Shown piece after piece: positions 45,061 through 52,944 of a stretch of DNA of 56,965 nt. Below the pieces are notes generated by a model, which was not told where the DNA came from, did no database searches, and worked only from the letters and a program-made list of their open reading frames with translations. The position numbers were made by a program, and so were the translations under genes. The DNA comes from Desulfovibrionaceae bacterium. GTDB lineage: Bacteria > Desulfobacterota > Desulfovibrionia > Desulfovibrionales > Desulfovibrionaceae. The stretch covers positions 52,285 through 109,249 of the forward strand of contig WSYE01000014.1 in the NCBI GenBank assembly GCA_009773665.1, in the 5' to 3' direction. The first letter of the stretch is position 1; every line of letters starts with the position of its first letter.

Positions 45061-45348
45061 ATGACACGTACCCACTTGACCGCTGTGTTGGCTGCCCTGG
45101 CCGTCACAGCGTCCCTGGCCGGATTGTCCTTCGCCCAGGACGCATCCCAGACCGTGACCGCCGCCTGCTCCAAGTGCCACAACACCAAGCGCGTCTGCGC
45201 GGGCTTCGGCGCGAAGGACAAGGCCGCCTGGGACGCCACCGTGACCCGCATGATCGGCAAGGGCGCTGTTGTTTCCGCCGCCGAGAAGCCCGTGATGGTG
45301 GAATGGCTGGCCGCCCAGCAGGCCGGGGCCAAGCCCGTCTGCGAATAG
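45061..45348 (+). CDS. Small periplasmic monohaem c-type cytochrome
   Basis: 95 residues. Signal peptide (LTAVLAALAVTASLAGLSFA) and one haem site, ACSKCHNTKRVC (C-x2-CH). The likely distal ligand is the methionine in MIGKGAVV or MVEWL. It should shuttle electrons in the periplasm. A CAAGGAG site lies 9 bp before the ATG. Single gene, followed by R1 copy E. A third cysteine seven residues after the haem motif is unusual. Confidence 0.85.
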   Translation: MTRTHLTAVLAALAVTASLAGLSFAQDASQTVTAACSKCHNTKRVCAGFGAKDKAAWDATVTRMIGKGAVVSAAEKPVMVEWLAAQQAGAKPVCE

Positions 45349-45399
45349 CGCGCCTGTTTGCGGACCCCTTTGCCGGACCCTGGGCTCGTGTCGCGTGTT

Positions 45400-45607
45400 T
45401 AGAAAACATGAACATGTGAGGCTCTTGCAAAATCCATCGCCAGCTGCAACCCGAGCATAAGTGCGGGTCGGTAACAGGTTGGGATAAATGCGGATTCCAA
45501 AGGGCGCAGCCTTTTGGCAGCCGGAGGCGTTCCCCAACTGCGAATTTTGCAAGTTCCTCATGGTTCTCTTGGTTTAGGTCATAGATTGTATGAACGTGTT
45601 TTGAGCA
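45400..45607 (+). repeat. R1 copy E, interrupted by R2
   Basis: The left part AGAAAACATGAACATGT (45401-45417) is the R1 head cut after its centre. The right part ATGGTTCTCTTGGTTTAGG..TTTTGAGC (45560-45607) is the R1 tail. Between them lies a complete R2 element. The missing R1 piece is about 20 bp. Confidence 0.85.
45418..45559 (+). repeat. R2 element inserted in R1
   Basis: 142 bp bounded by inverted ends: GAGGCTCTTGCAAAAT at the left and the reverse complement of GAGGAACTTGCAAAAT at the right (14 of 16 match). Inside is the core GGATTCCAAAGGG-CGCAG-CCTTTTGGCAGCCGGAGG. It shows the features of a non-coding miniature transposable element. A second full copy is at 53780. Confidence 0.8.
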
Positions 45608-45646
45608 CGCCGCACGAGCATGACCTCCAGAAAACAAGGCACCCCA

Positions 45647-45970
45647 ATGGACGCGATGTTCGTCTACGTGACCGCCAAAGACAGGGCCGAGGCTCTGTCC
45701 ATCGGGCGCACCCTGGTATCCGAGCGGCTGGTGGCCTGTGTCAACGTGCTGGACGGCCTTCGTTCCGTCTACTGGTGGGACGGCGCGGTCCAGGAGGAAG
45801 ACGAGGCCTGCTTCGTGGCCAAGACCCGCCGTGAGCTGGTGGGCAAGGTCGTGGAGCGGGTCAAGGAGCTGCACTCCTACGATGTTCCCTGTGTAGTGGC
45901 CCTGCCGGTGGCGGACGGCAACCCCGATTTCCTGGACTGGATCGCCGCCGAGACCGGTCCCCAACGGTAA
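45647..45970 (+). CDS. cutA: Divalent-cation tolerance protein CutA
   Basis: 107 residues. FVYVTAKDRAEALSIGRTLV, RLVACVNVL and SVYWWDGAVQEEDEACFVAK are CutA1 hallmarks; the protein forms a trimer with a PII-like fold. Its exact role is unclear despite the copper-tolerance name. The ATG at 45647 has an AAGG site; an upstream in-frame ATG at 45620 lies next to the R1 tail. It starts 10 bp before the PfkB-kinase gene, so the two are co-transcribed. Confidence 0.92.
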   Translation: MDAMFVYVTAKDRAEALSIGRTLVSERLVACVNVLDGLRSVYWWDGAVQEEDEACFVAKTRRELVGKVVERVKELHSYDVPCVVALPVADGNPDFLDWIAAETGPQR

Positions 45971-45979
45971 GGAGCCTTG

Positions 45980-46915
45980 ATGCGCATCCTCGTCTTCGGG
46001 TCCATGGCCTATGACCGGATCATGACTTTCCCCGGCAAGTTCGCCGACCACATCCTGCCCGACAAGCTGCACATCCTCTCGGTCTGTTTCGTCCTGGAGG
46101 GCTTGCAGGAGAAGTTCGGCGGCACGGCGGGCAACATTGCCTACTCCCTGGGCCTTCTGGGCGACAGCCCCCTGATCGTCGCCTCGGCTGGCAAGGACTT
46201 CGAGCCCTACGCCGCCTGGCTCACCAAGCAGGGCCTGAGCATGCAGGGCATCAAGCTAGTCCCCGAGGAGTTCACCGCAGGAGCCTACATCACCACGGAC
46301 CAGTCGGACAACCAGATCACCGCCTTCAACCCCGGCGCGATGAAGGTCCAGGCCGGATTCGCCGTGGACTCCTTCGATCCGGCGGACACTCTGGGCATCG
46401 TGGCCCCCGGCTGCCTGGCCGACATGAAGCACTACAGTGCCAAATTCAAGGAGCTGGGCATCCCCTTCTTCTACGATCCCGGCCAGAACATCACCGCCTT
46501 CTCCGGCGAGGAGCTGGCCGAGATGCTCACCGGCGCAAGCTACCTGATCACCAACGACTACGAGCTCCAGCTCATCATGAACGCCACCGGCCTATCCAAG
46601 GAGTCCATCCTGCACCGCGTCGGCACGCTCATCACGACGCTTGGCGAGGAAGGCTCGGTGATTAACGAGAAGGGCGTGGAGACGAAGGTCCCCGCCGCCA
46701 GGATTTCCGGCGTGAAGGACCCCACCGGCGCGGGCGACTCCTTCCGCTCGGGCCTTCTGCGCGGACTGGCCCTGGGCAAGTCCCTGTCCGTGGCCGCGCG
46801 CATGGGCGCGGTGACCGCCGCCTACTGCGTGGAGCAGCACGGCACCCAGGAGCACGTCTTCACCCAGGCCGAGTTCTGGGCGCGCTACGAAGAGAACTTC
46901 GGCAAGCCGGAGTAA
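45980..46915 (+). CDS. PfkB-family sugar/nucleoside kinase
   Basis: 311 residues. GGTAGNIAYSLGLLG (substrate end) and DPTGAGDSFRSGLLRGL (the PfkB signature with the catalytic Asp) are intact. It phosphorylates a sugar or nucleoside in the cytoplasm; the N-terminus MRILVFGSMAYDRIMTFPGK resembles adenosine-kinase-like members. AAGGAG lies 6 bp before the ATG. First of three different phosphotransferase genes in a row. Confidence 0.9.
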   Translation: MRILVFGSMAYDRIMTFPGKFADHILPDKLHILSVCFVLEGLQEKFGGTAGNIAYSLGLLGDSPLIVASAGKDFEPYAAWLTKQGLSMQGIKLVPEEFTAGAYITTDQSDNQITAFNPGAMKVQAGFAVDSFDPADTLGIVAPGCLADMKHYSAKFKELGIPFFYDPGQNITAFSGEELAEMLTGASYLITNDYELQLIMNATGLSKESILHRVGTLITTLGEEGSVINEKGVETKVPAARISGVKDPTGAGDSFRSGLLRGLALGKSLSVAARMGAVTAAYCVEQHGTQEHVFTQAEFWARYEENFGKPE

Positions 46916-46924
46916 TAATCAGGC

Positions 46925-46960
46925 CGTGCGGGGGGGGGCGGCTTCGTCCCCTCCCGCACG
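46925..46960 (+). terminator. GC hairpin after the PfkB gene
   Basis: CGTGCGGG..CCCGCACG with an inner G-run/CCCC stem, then TTG. The U-run is absent, so it may stabilise the mRNA rather than end it. Confidence 0.45.
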
Positions 46961-47010
46961 TTGAAAACGCCGCCGGAAACTCTGACCCGATTCGCCAGGG
47001 GAGACACGCC

Positions 47011-48240
47011 ATGCGCACCGGCACCGAAGAGAAGACCCCGCTTCGCGTAAGTTCCGAGAAAATCCAGGCGTATCTCACGCAACTCTACGGCGACACCGCC
47101 AAAATCTCCTGGCTTGGGGAGATCGGCTCCCACGGCGTCCAGGGCATGAAGGAGTTCGGATACGGAAAGCCCCTTCGCGTGGAGTTCTCCGTGGGCGGAA
47201 AGCTCCAGTCCGCCGTGCTGTCCATCATGCGCGGCGACAAGTACGGCCACCAGTTCTACTGGGACCGCGCCGCAATCCTCATGTTCCAGCACGAGACCTC
47301 GGGCCGCCTGCCCCGGCACGCCAAGCCCCTTGGGCTCGGCTATTTTGACGCGCGCGACCGGATGGTGGCCGTGGTGGAGCCCAAGGAGTTCTTCAGCCTG
47401 ACCGAGCTGCTGGACGGCGAGGACTACTATCTGCACCTGGAGCGCATCGGCAGGGACGAGGCCGCCCTGAACGCCCAGGCCGCAGGCTCCGCGCCCGCGT
47501 CAGATGGCACGGTTGAGGGTGCTGGAGCGGGAGTAGCTTCCGGGGCTCCCGATGGCGCTTCGGCGGCCACCCAGGCCGACATCGACATGTCGCGCGGCTT
47601 CGCCAGCTGGCTCGCCGAAATCCACTCGGCCAAATACGAAGACCCCGACCTCTACCTGCGCCGCGTGCGCGACCTGATCGGAGCCTCTGAGTGCATCTTC
47701 GGGCTGGTGGACGCCTATCCCTACCCCTACGACAAATTTTCCCCCGAGCGCTTCCTGGCCCTGGAGAAGCGCATCATCGACTGGCGCTGGAAGCTGCGCC
47801 GCTACACCCACCGCCTGAGCGTGGTGCATGGCGACTTCCACCCCTGGAACACCCTGGTGCGCGAGGAGAATGGGCGCTATGAGTTCTCCGTGCTGGACCG
47901 CAGCCGGGGCGAATACGGCGAGCCCGCCGACGACGTGGCCACCATGAGCCTCAACTTCGTGCTGTTTGGCCTCTACGGGCAGTCGGGAAAGCCCCGGCTC
48001 AAAGGCGCGTTCGAGAAACTCTACGTGTCGTTCTGGGAAGAGTATCTGGAGCGCACCGGTGACGAGGAAATCCTGGAGGTCATCGCGCCCTTCTACGTGT
48101 TTCGCGGTTTGGTGATCGCCTCGCCCCAGTGGTATCCGCACCACCCCGAACCGGTGCGGGAGGGCTTGCTGCGCTTCCTGGAGCGGGTGTTGGAGGAAGA
48201 CAAGTTCGATTGGCGCGGGATTAACAAGTATCTTGATTAG
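47011..48240 (+). CDS. Aminoglycoside-phosphotransferase-like kinase
   Basis: 409 residues. The catalytic loop VVHGDFHPWNTLV (Asp and Asn) and the metal-binding LDRSRGEYGEPADD identify the APH/choline-kinase fold. A hydrophilic Ala/Gly/Ser-rich insert (about residues 152-185) lies before it. The family phosphorylates small hydroxylated molecules or proteins. It lies between a PfkB kinase and an APS-kinase-like protein, an arrangement that suggests a shared pathway; the substrate is unknown and antibiotic resistance is unlikely. Confidence 0.82.
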   Translation: MRTGTEEKTPLRVSSEKIQAYLTQLYGDTAKISWLGEIGSHGVQGMKEFGYGKPLRVEFSVGGKLQSAVLSIMRGDKYGHQFYWDRAAILMFQHETSGRLPRHAKPLGLGYFDARDRMVAVVEPKEFFSLTELLDGEDYYLHLERIGRDEAALNAQAAGSAPASDGTVEGAGAGVASGAPDGASAATQADIDMSRGFASWLAEIHSAKYEDPDLYLRRVRDLIGASECIFGLVDAYPYPYDKFSPERFLALEKRIIDWRWKLRRYTHRLSVVHGDFHPWNTLVREENGRYEFSVLDRSRGEYGEPADDVATMSLNFVLFGLYGQSGKPRLKGAFEKLYVSFWEEYLERTGDEEILEVIAPFYVFRGLVIASPQWYPHHPEPVREGLLRFLERVLEEDKFDWRGINKYLD

Positions 48241-48246
48241 TTCTGA

Positions 48247-48326
48247 AGACGGAAGAATGCCTCCGGCGGCCAAAGAGGGCTCCGCCCTCTCTGGACTCTC
48301 CCGCCAGGGGGATGATCCCCCTGGAC
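48247..48326 (-). repeat. R2-like hairpin pair
   Basis: On the minus strand a GGGGGATCATCCCCC hairpin is followed by AGAGGG-CGGAG-CCCTCTTTGGCCGCCGGAGG, a variant of the R2 core. Both hairpins lie in the 129-bp spacer between the APH-like and the APS-kinase-like genes. Confidence 0.6.
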
Positions 48327-48369
48327 CCTCAGTGGGCTTCGCGGGATGAATTGGGAGTATGGTAGTGTC

Positions 48370-48990
48370 ATGCAGATAGATGGAAATACTGTACTGGAAG
48401 ACGACGATGAGCCTGAAGCAAGGCAGGCGGGAGCCGCTTTGTGGTTCACCGGCTTGCCCGGCGCGGGCAAATCCACCGTGGCGGGCGCGGTGCTGGACGT
48501 GTTGAAGACGCGCGGGCTGGACGTGGTGCATCTGCGCATGGACGACCGCCGCAAGCACTACACCCCGCGCCCCATATATACGGCCAAAGAACGCGTCGAA
48601 GCTTACAGGATGTTCGTTGACGAGGCCGCTGAGCTTGTGCGGGAAGGCAGGGTGGTGCTCATGGACGGCTCCGGGTCGCAACTGGATATGCGGCGCTATG
48701 CCCGGAGCATGATCGAGCGCTTCGCCGAGGTGCACCTGCGCTGCGGCGTGACCACCGCCATGAAGCGCGAGAGCGCGCGCCCCGAGGGCGCGGTCATGGC
48801 CGGACTCTACGCCAAGGCCATGAAGCGAAAAGCCACAGGCCAGAAGTTCGAGGGCCTGGGGCAGGTCATCGGCGTGGACGTCCCCTTCGAGGAAGACCCG
48901 CGCGCGGAGCTGGTGCTGGACTCCGCAGGCTTAAGCGTGGAAGCCATGCGGGACGCGGTGCTTGAGCGGTTCGCGCCCTGGCTGGGCTGA
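48370..48990 (+). CDS. Adenylylsulfate-kinase-like P-loop kinase
   Basis: 206 residues. Walker A GLPGAGKSTVAGAVL, RMDDRRKHYTPRPIY and LMDGSGSQLDMRRYAR resemble APS kinase (CysC). Dissimilatory sulfate reducers do not need PAPS for respiration, so it may phosphorylate another compound or serve sulfation. The start at 48370 is moderate; the ribosome site is weak. The last 28 codons (48907-48990) are duplicated 1,351 bp downstream (50258-50341), flanking the DUF4238 islet, so the 3' end of this gene appears to be an integration target. Confidence 0.8.
   Translation: MQIDGNTVLEDDDEPEARQAGAALWFTGLPGAGKSTVAGAVLDVLKTRGLDVVHLRMDDRRKHYTPRPIYTAKERVEAYRMFVDEAAELVREGRVVLMDGSGSQLDMRRYARSMIERFAEVHLRCGVTTAMKRESARPEGAVMAGLYAKAMKRKATGQKFEGLGQVIGVDVPFEEDPRAELVLDSAGLSVEAMRDAVLERFAPWLG
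48907..48990 (+). repeat. Left direct repeat (attachment-site-like), end of the APS-kinase gene
   Basis: 84 bp, identical to 50258-50341 except for about eight substitutions; 45 bp in the middle (CTTAAGCGTGGAAGCC.. to ..GCGGTTCGC) are perfectly identical. It forms the coding 3' end of the kinase gene including its TGA stop. Confidence 0.85.
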
Positions 48991-50257
48991 TAATGTGGCC
49001 TTGAGTTGTCTGTGTCCTGACGATTAAGTTTGTGCAACTAAGTTAAATCAGGGAAAAATGGGAAAGAATCAACATTTTGTTCCTCAATTCTATCTCCGAA
49101 ATTTTTCTATTTCTGGTAATTCGAGAGGTATATCCTGCTATAATATCTCAAGGCGACTGTTGATCTGTCAGGCTAGCATTAGAGGGCAGGCTTCTAAAGA
49201 TAATTTTTATGATAATGATGGAACTGTAGAGGAGTATTTGTCGAAAATTGAAGGACTGTTTTCAGATGTTATTCGGTCAATCATTGATGGAGTGTGTGAT
49301 TATAGCAGCGACAGTTTCCAGAGTATGATGAAGATGTTTATGATTAATTTGTATGTGCGAACTGAGAAGATGGCTGCCGATGTCGAAAGAGCTCTTGACA
49401 AGATAGTAAGGATTGTTTCCCGCGAAAGGGTTTCAGAAGATATGCAGAGGTTCCTTGATTCGGCCATGCTTAAGCTGAATCATCCAGGAACGATCATGCT
49501 TAATAACGTCAAGAGTATTTTAGATGTCATATATGACTTGGATGTTGTTGTCTTGAAGAATTGTACCAGTGTCGATTTTGTGACATCTGACAATCCAGTG
49601 GCAATATATAATATGTATCTTGAAAGAAGGGGGTTTAAGGGAGGATTGGGAGGTCTTTCCTTGAAAGGTGTTCAGATTATTGTCCCAATTTCTCCTCGTT
49701 ATGTGGCGATGGCCTATGATCCTGAAGTATATAGGGTTGGGGGAGGCTCGTTTGATCGCTGTGTGCGCAATGTTAACGATGTTCGTTCAATTAACAAGCT
49801 GCAATGTGTTAACGCTGGCGAAAATATTATGTTCTCAAATGTAGATTGTTGTCGTGAAATAGTCAGTAGTATTTCGGAATTGAATAAGTTACGCAGTTCA
49901 GTGAAGTCAGTTGTCCGCTGTGCTCAGAAATATGAGGAGTCTGGTGGGGCAGATAAATATATTTTTGTAGATGATTATCGTGAGCGAAAGAAGTGTAGTA
50001 GTGAGTTGATTATGTTTCAGCGGGGAAGTTTGAGGATTAGTTTTGGTTTGACATTTGTTTCAATCAAGTCATCTGCAAAGAAACATAAATTAGGAAATAA
50101 TCCTGTGCGCAGTTGGGCTGTTAAGATGAGGTATCAGCACGCACTTGATCGAGTTGCTCAGAATGCTTGAAATGATTCACACTACTGTTATGAATTGATT
50201 CGTGATGCAATCGCAAAAACGATGCACTATTGCACAAATAGAGGAAGGCTTCCGGCC
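48991..50257. mobile_element. AT-rich islet between duplicated gene ends
   Basis: About 1.27 kb with base composition far more AT-rich than either side, carrying one gene (DUF4238) and flanked by direct repeats of the kinase 3' end. This is the footprint left by site-specific integration at a gene end with restoration of the gene. No integrase, transposase or terminal inverted repeat is visible, so the enzyme must be supplied elsewhere or the element is a remnant. Confidence 0.65.
49058..50170 (+). CDS. DUF4238 family protein
   Basis: 370 residues. KNQHFVPQFYLRNFS at the N-terminus and DFVTSDNPVAIYN in the middle are the hallmark motifs of DUF4238, whose function is not established. There is no signal peptide or membrane segment, so it is probably cytoplasmic. 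Codon use is strongly AT-rich compared with all neighbours. It is the only gene in an islet flanked by duplicated sequence; such single-gene cargo is often a defence or toxin function, but nothing in the sequence proves this. An AGGGA site precedes the ATG. Confidence 0.85.
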   Translation: MGKNQHFVPQFYLRNFSISGNSRGISCYNISRRLLICQASIRGQASKDNFYDNDGTVEEYLSKIEGLFSDVIRSIIDGVCDYSSDSFQSMMKMFMINLYVRTEKMAADVERALDKIVRIVSRERVSEDMQRFLDSAMLKLNHPGTIMLNNVKSILDVIYDLDVVVLKNCTSVDFVTSDNPVAIYNMYLERRGFKGGLGGLSLKGVQIIVPISPRYVAMAYDPEVYRVGGGSFDRCVRNVNDVRSINKLQCVNAGENIMFSNVDCCREIVSSISELNKLRSSVKSVVRCAQKYEESGGADKYIFVDDYRERKKCSSELIMFQRGSLRISFGLTFVSIKSSAKKHKLGNNPVRSWAVKMRYQHALDRVAQNA

Positions 50258-50341
50258 GAGCTGGTGCTGGACGCCGCGAGCTTAAGCGTGGAAGCCATGC
50301 GGGACGCGGTGCTTGAGCGGTTCGCCGCCTGGCTGGGGTAG
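50258..50341 (+). repeat. Right direct repeat: detached 3' end of an APS-kinase gene
   Basis: This copy still reads in frame as AELVLDAASLSVEAMRDAVL and on to a TAG stop, but has no gene in front. The changes relative to the left copy are mostly in the first 22 and last 16 bases. It is either the original gene end displaced by the islet or the end brought by it. Confidence 0.85.
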
Positions 50342-50408
50342 GGCGCAGCCTGACGTGCTCGCACCCTCGCCCTTTGACCGCGCCCCATCCATGCCTTATG
50401 ATGTGGAG

Positions 50409-51743
50409 ATGAAGTTCCACGTCCTCACCTTCGGGTGCCAGATGAACGCCGCCGATTCCGGCTGGCTGGGCCGCAGCATGGCCCAATTAGGCTGGCAGGA
50501 GGTTCCTGCCGACGAGGCCCAGGTCTTTATCGTCAACACCTGCTCCGTGCGCGACAAGCCGGAACAGAAGGTCTACAGCCTGCTCGGTCGCCTCGTCGCC
50601 CATCTGGAGCGCGACCCTGCCATCTTCTGCGCCGTGGGTGGCTGCGTGGCTCAGCAGGTCGGCACTGGCCTGTGGGACCGCTTCCCCTTCGTGCGTCTGG
50701 TGTTCGGAACCGACGGCATCTCCCAGGCCCCGCAGGCGCTGGTGCGCCTGGCCGAAGAGCCGCAGCTTCGCCTGTCGCTTCTGGATTTCACCCAGTCCTA
50801 CGTGGAGCGCGACCCGGCCCTGCCAGCAACCGCCGTGTCCCCGCGCGCCTTCGTGAACATCATGCAGGGCTGCGACAACTTCTGTACCTACTGCATCGTG
50901 CCCCACGTGCGGGGCCGCCAGAAGTCGCGCTCCAGCGTCTCGGTGCTGGCCGAGTGCCGCGCCCTGGCCGAAAGCGGCGTGAAGGACATCACGCTTCTCG
51001 GGCAGAACGTGAACAGCTTCGGCCTGGATGCGGGTGGCGACGGGGTGAGTTTCCCGCAGCTTTTGCGCGCCGTGGCCGCCATGGAGGGGGTGTCGCGCCT
51101 GCGCTTCACCACATCGCACCCCAAGGATCTGGCCGACGACGTGATCGCCGCCTTCGGAGAGCTGCCCAACCTGAGCCCCAGCCTGCACCTGCCGGTGCAG
51201 TCCGGCTCGGACGCGGTGCTCAAGCGAATGGGGAGAAAATACACGCTGGCCCAGTATCTCTCCAAAGTGGAGGCGCTTTACCGGGCGAGGCCGGAACTGT
51301 CGCTCAGCACGGACTTTATTGTGGGGTTCCCCGGCGAGACCGAGGAGGATTTCCGGGCCAGCCTGGAGCTTATCCGTACGGCCCGGTTCGAGACATCCTT
51401 CTCGTTCCTGTACAGCGACCGCCCAGGCGTGGCGTCGGCCAAAATGGAGCCCAAGGTGCCAGACGACATCAAATCCTGGCGTCTGGCCGAGCTTCAGGCC
51501 TTGCAAAATGACCAGCAGCAGGCCATGCTGAACGATCTGGCCGGGAGCGTGGCCCAGGTGCTGGTGGAAGGCCCCGGAGCCCGGCGGGACTCCGAGGAAC
51601 CGGCCTGGAAGGGGCGCGACGAGGCCGGGCGCGTGGTGAACTTCGCTGCCGCGCCTTCCGCGACTGACCTGACGGGGCGGATCGTCCCGGTACGCATCGT
51701 CCAAGCCAAGAAGCATTCCTTGTGGGGGGAGCAGTTGTCATGA
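50409..51743 (+). CDS. miaB: tRNA-2-methylthio-N6-dimethylallyladenosine synthase MiaB
   Basis: 444 residues. N-terminal UPF0004 domain with cysteines FGCQMN, NTCSVR and GGCVAQ (auxiliary cluster), the radical-SAM motif GCDNFCTYCIVPHVRGRQ, and a C-terminal TRAM domain (VLVEGPGARRDSE). It adds the methylthio group to A37 of tRNAs. The start fits the family (MKFHVLTFGCQMN); an ATG at 50391 is possible. Downstream the nuclease-like gene overlaps the stop (ATGA), so they form an operon. Confidence 0.95.
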   Translation: MKFHVLTFGCQMNAADSGWLGRSMAQLGWQEVPADEAQVFIVNTCSVRDKPEQKVYSLLGRLVAHLERDPAIFCAVGGCVAQQVGTGLWDRFPFVRLVFGTDGISQAPQALVRLAEEPQLRLSLLDFTQSYVERDPALPATAVSPRAFVNIMQGCDNFCTYCIVPHVRGRQKSRSSVSVLAECRALAESGVKDITLLGQNVNSFGLDAGGDGVSFPQLLRAVAAMEGVSRLRFTTSHPKDLADDVIAAFGELPNLSPSLHLPVQSGSDAVLKRMGRKYTLAQYLSKVEALYRARPELSLSTDFIVGFPGETEEDFRASLELIRTARFETSFSFLYSDRPGVASAKMEPKVPDDIKSWRLAELQALQNDQQQAMLNDLAGSVAQVLVEGPGARRDSEEPAWKGRDEAGRVVNFAAAPSATDLTGRIVPVRIVQAKKHSLWGEQLS

Positions 51744-52225
51744 TCGAGATGAAAGTGTTCGGCCTTGCGCTGGACGAAGACACCCAGGCCCCGGTGCTCA
51801 TCCTCAAGGACCTTGAGGACAAGCTCACCCTTCCTATATGGATCGGCGCCATGGAGGCCATGGCCATCTCGCTCACGTTAAACGACGTGAAGCTGCCCCG
51901 GCCCATGACCCACGACCTGCTGCTCTCCGCAATCGGGCTGATGGGCGGAACCGTGAAGACCGTGTCGGTCACGCACCTGAGCGAGGGGACCTTTTACGCG
52001 GCAGTGTCCGTGGAGCAGGGCGACAAGACCCTCCAGATCGACGCCCGCCCCTCCGACGCCGTGGCCTTGGCCCTGCGCGCCGGGGCGTCCATCCTGGTGG
52101 ACCCCGCCGTGATCGCGTCCCTGGCCGAGGGCAAGCCCAAGCCGGTCATCGCCTCAGACGGCGACGACAAGTGGACGGACATCCTGGAGAGCTACAACCC
52201 CGGCGACAACAAATACAAGATGTAG
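51740..52225 (+). CDS. Bifunctional nuclease family protein (BFN/DUF151)
   Basis: 161 residues. EMKVFGLALDEDTQAPVLIL, LPIWIGAMEAMAIS and IDARPSDAVALALRAGA are the DUF151 signature blocks. Plant relatives cut RNA and DNA; bacterial roles are unproven. A GGGGAG site precedes an ATG that overlaps the miaB stop by 4 bp. This pair, with a PHP gene after it, is a common arrangement in Desulfovibrio relatives. Confidence 0.9.
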   Translation: MIEMKVFGLALDEDTQAPVLILKDLEDKLTLPIWIGAMEAMAISLTLNDVKLPRPMTHDLLLSAIGLMGGTVKTVSVTHLSEGTFYAAVSVEQGDKTLQIDARPSDAVALALRAGASILVDPAVIASLAEGKPKPVIASDGDDKWTDILESYNPGDNKYKM

Positions 52226-52229
52226 AGAC

Positions 52230-52886
52230 ATGATCGACCTGCACACCCACACCACGTTCTCCGACGGCGAGCTGATCCCCGCTGAGCTCGCCCGCCGCGC
52301 CGCCAAGGCCGGATACAAGGGGCTGGCCATCACCGACCACGCCGACCCCTCCAACATGTATCTCATCATCGAGAACCTGCTGCGCTTCGCCAAGGACACC
52401 GGTCCGCACCTGGACGTGAATCTGGCCGTGGGCGTGGAGCTGACGCATATTCCCCCGGCGCTGATCCCCGGCCTCATCACCGAGGCGCGGCGCGCGGGAG
52501 CGCAACTGGTGGTAGTGCACGGCGAGACCATCGTGGAGCCGGTGCTTCGCGGAACGAACCTGGCCGCCATCGAGGGCGGCGCGGACGTGCTGGCCCATCC
52601 GGGGCTCATCACCATCGAGGAAGCCGGGCTGGCCGCCGAGCGAGGCGTGCACCTGGAGATCACCACCCGCAAGGGGCACAGCCTGACCAACGGCCACGTG
52701 GCTGTGATGGCGCGCACCTGCGGGGCAAAGCTTGTGATAAACAACGACGCCCACGCGCCGGGCGATCTGGTCTCTCAGGACATGCGGCGCATGGTGGCGC
52801 TGGGCGCTGGCCTGACCTCCGAGGAGCATCGGCAGGCCGAGAAGAACTCGCAGGACATATTCACCCGGATCATGACCCGCAAGTAA
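52230..52886 (+). CDS. PHP-domain phosphoesterase
   Basis: 218 residues. Metal-binding motifs are in order: DLHTHTTFSDGE, AITDHADP, VVHGE, ADVLAHPG and NNDAHAPGD. This is a stand-alone PHP domain of the histidinol-phosphatase/tRNA-processing type; it would cleave a phosphoester with bound metals in the cytoplasm. It starts 4 bp after the nuclease-like gene, giving a three-gene operon with miaB. The precise substrate is unknown. Confidence 0.9.
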   Translation: MIDLHTHTTFSDGELIPAELARRAAKAGYKGLAITDHADPSNMYLIIENLLRFAKDTGPHLDVNLAVGVELTHIPPALIPGLITEARRAGAQLVVVHGETIVEPVLRGTNLAAIEGGADVLAHPGLITIEEAGLAAERGVHLEITTRKGHSLTNGHVAVMARTCGAKLVINNDAHAPGDLVSQDMRRMVALGAGLTSEEHRQAEKNSQDIFTRIMTRK

Positions 52887-52944
52887 GCCCTGCCGCATCT
52901 TCCGGCACGCGCTGAAATTGACGCCGCCCTGGCCGCATGACACT

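Noticed and set aside
47011..48240. Antibiotic-resistance reading of the aminoglycoside-phosphotransferase-like gene
   Set aside because: Only the general APH fold motifs match; length, insert and neighbours indicate a metabolic kinase.
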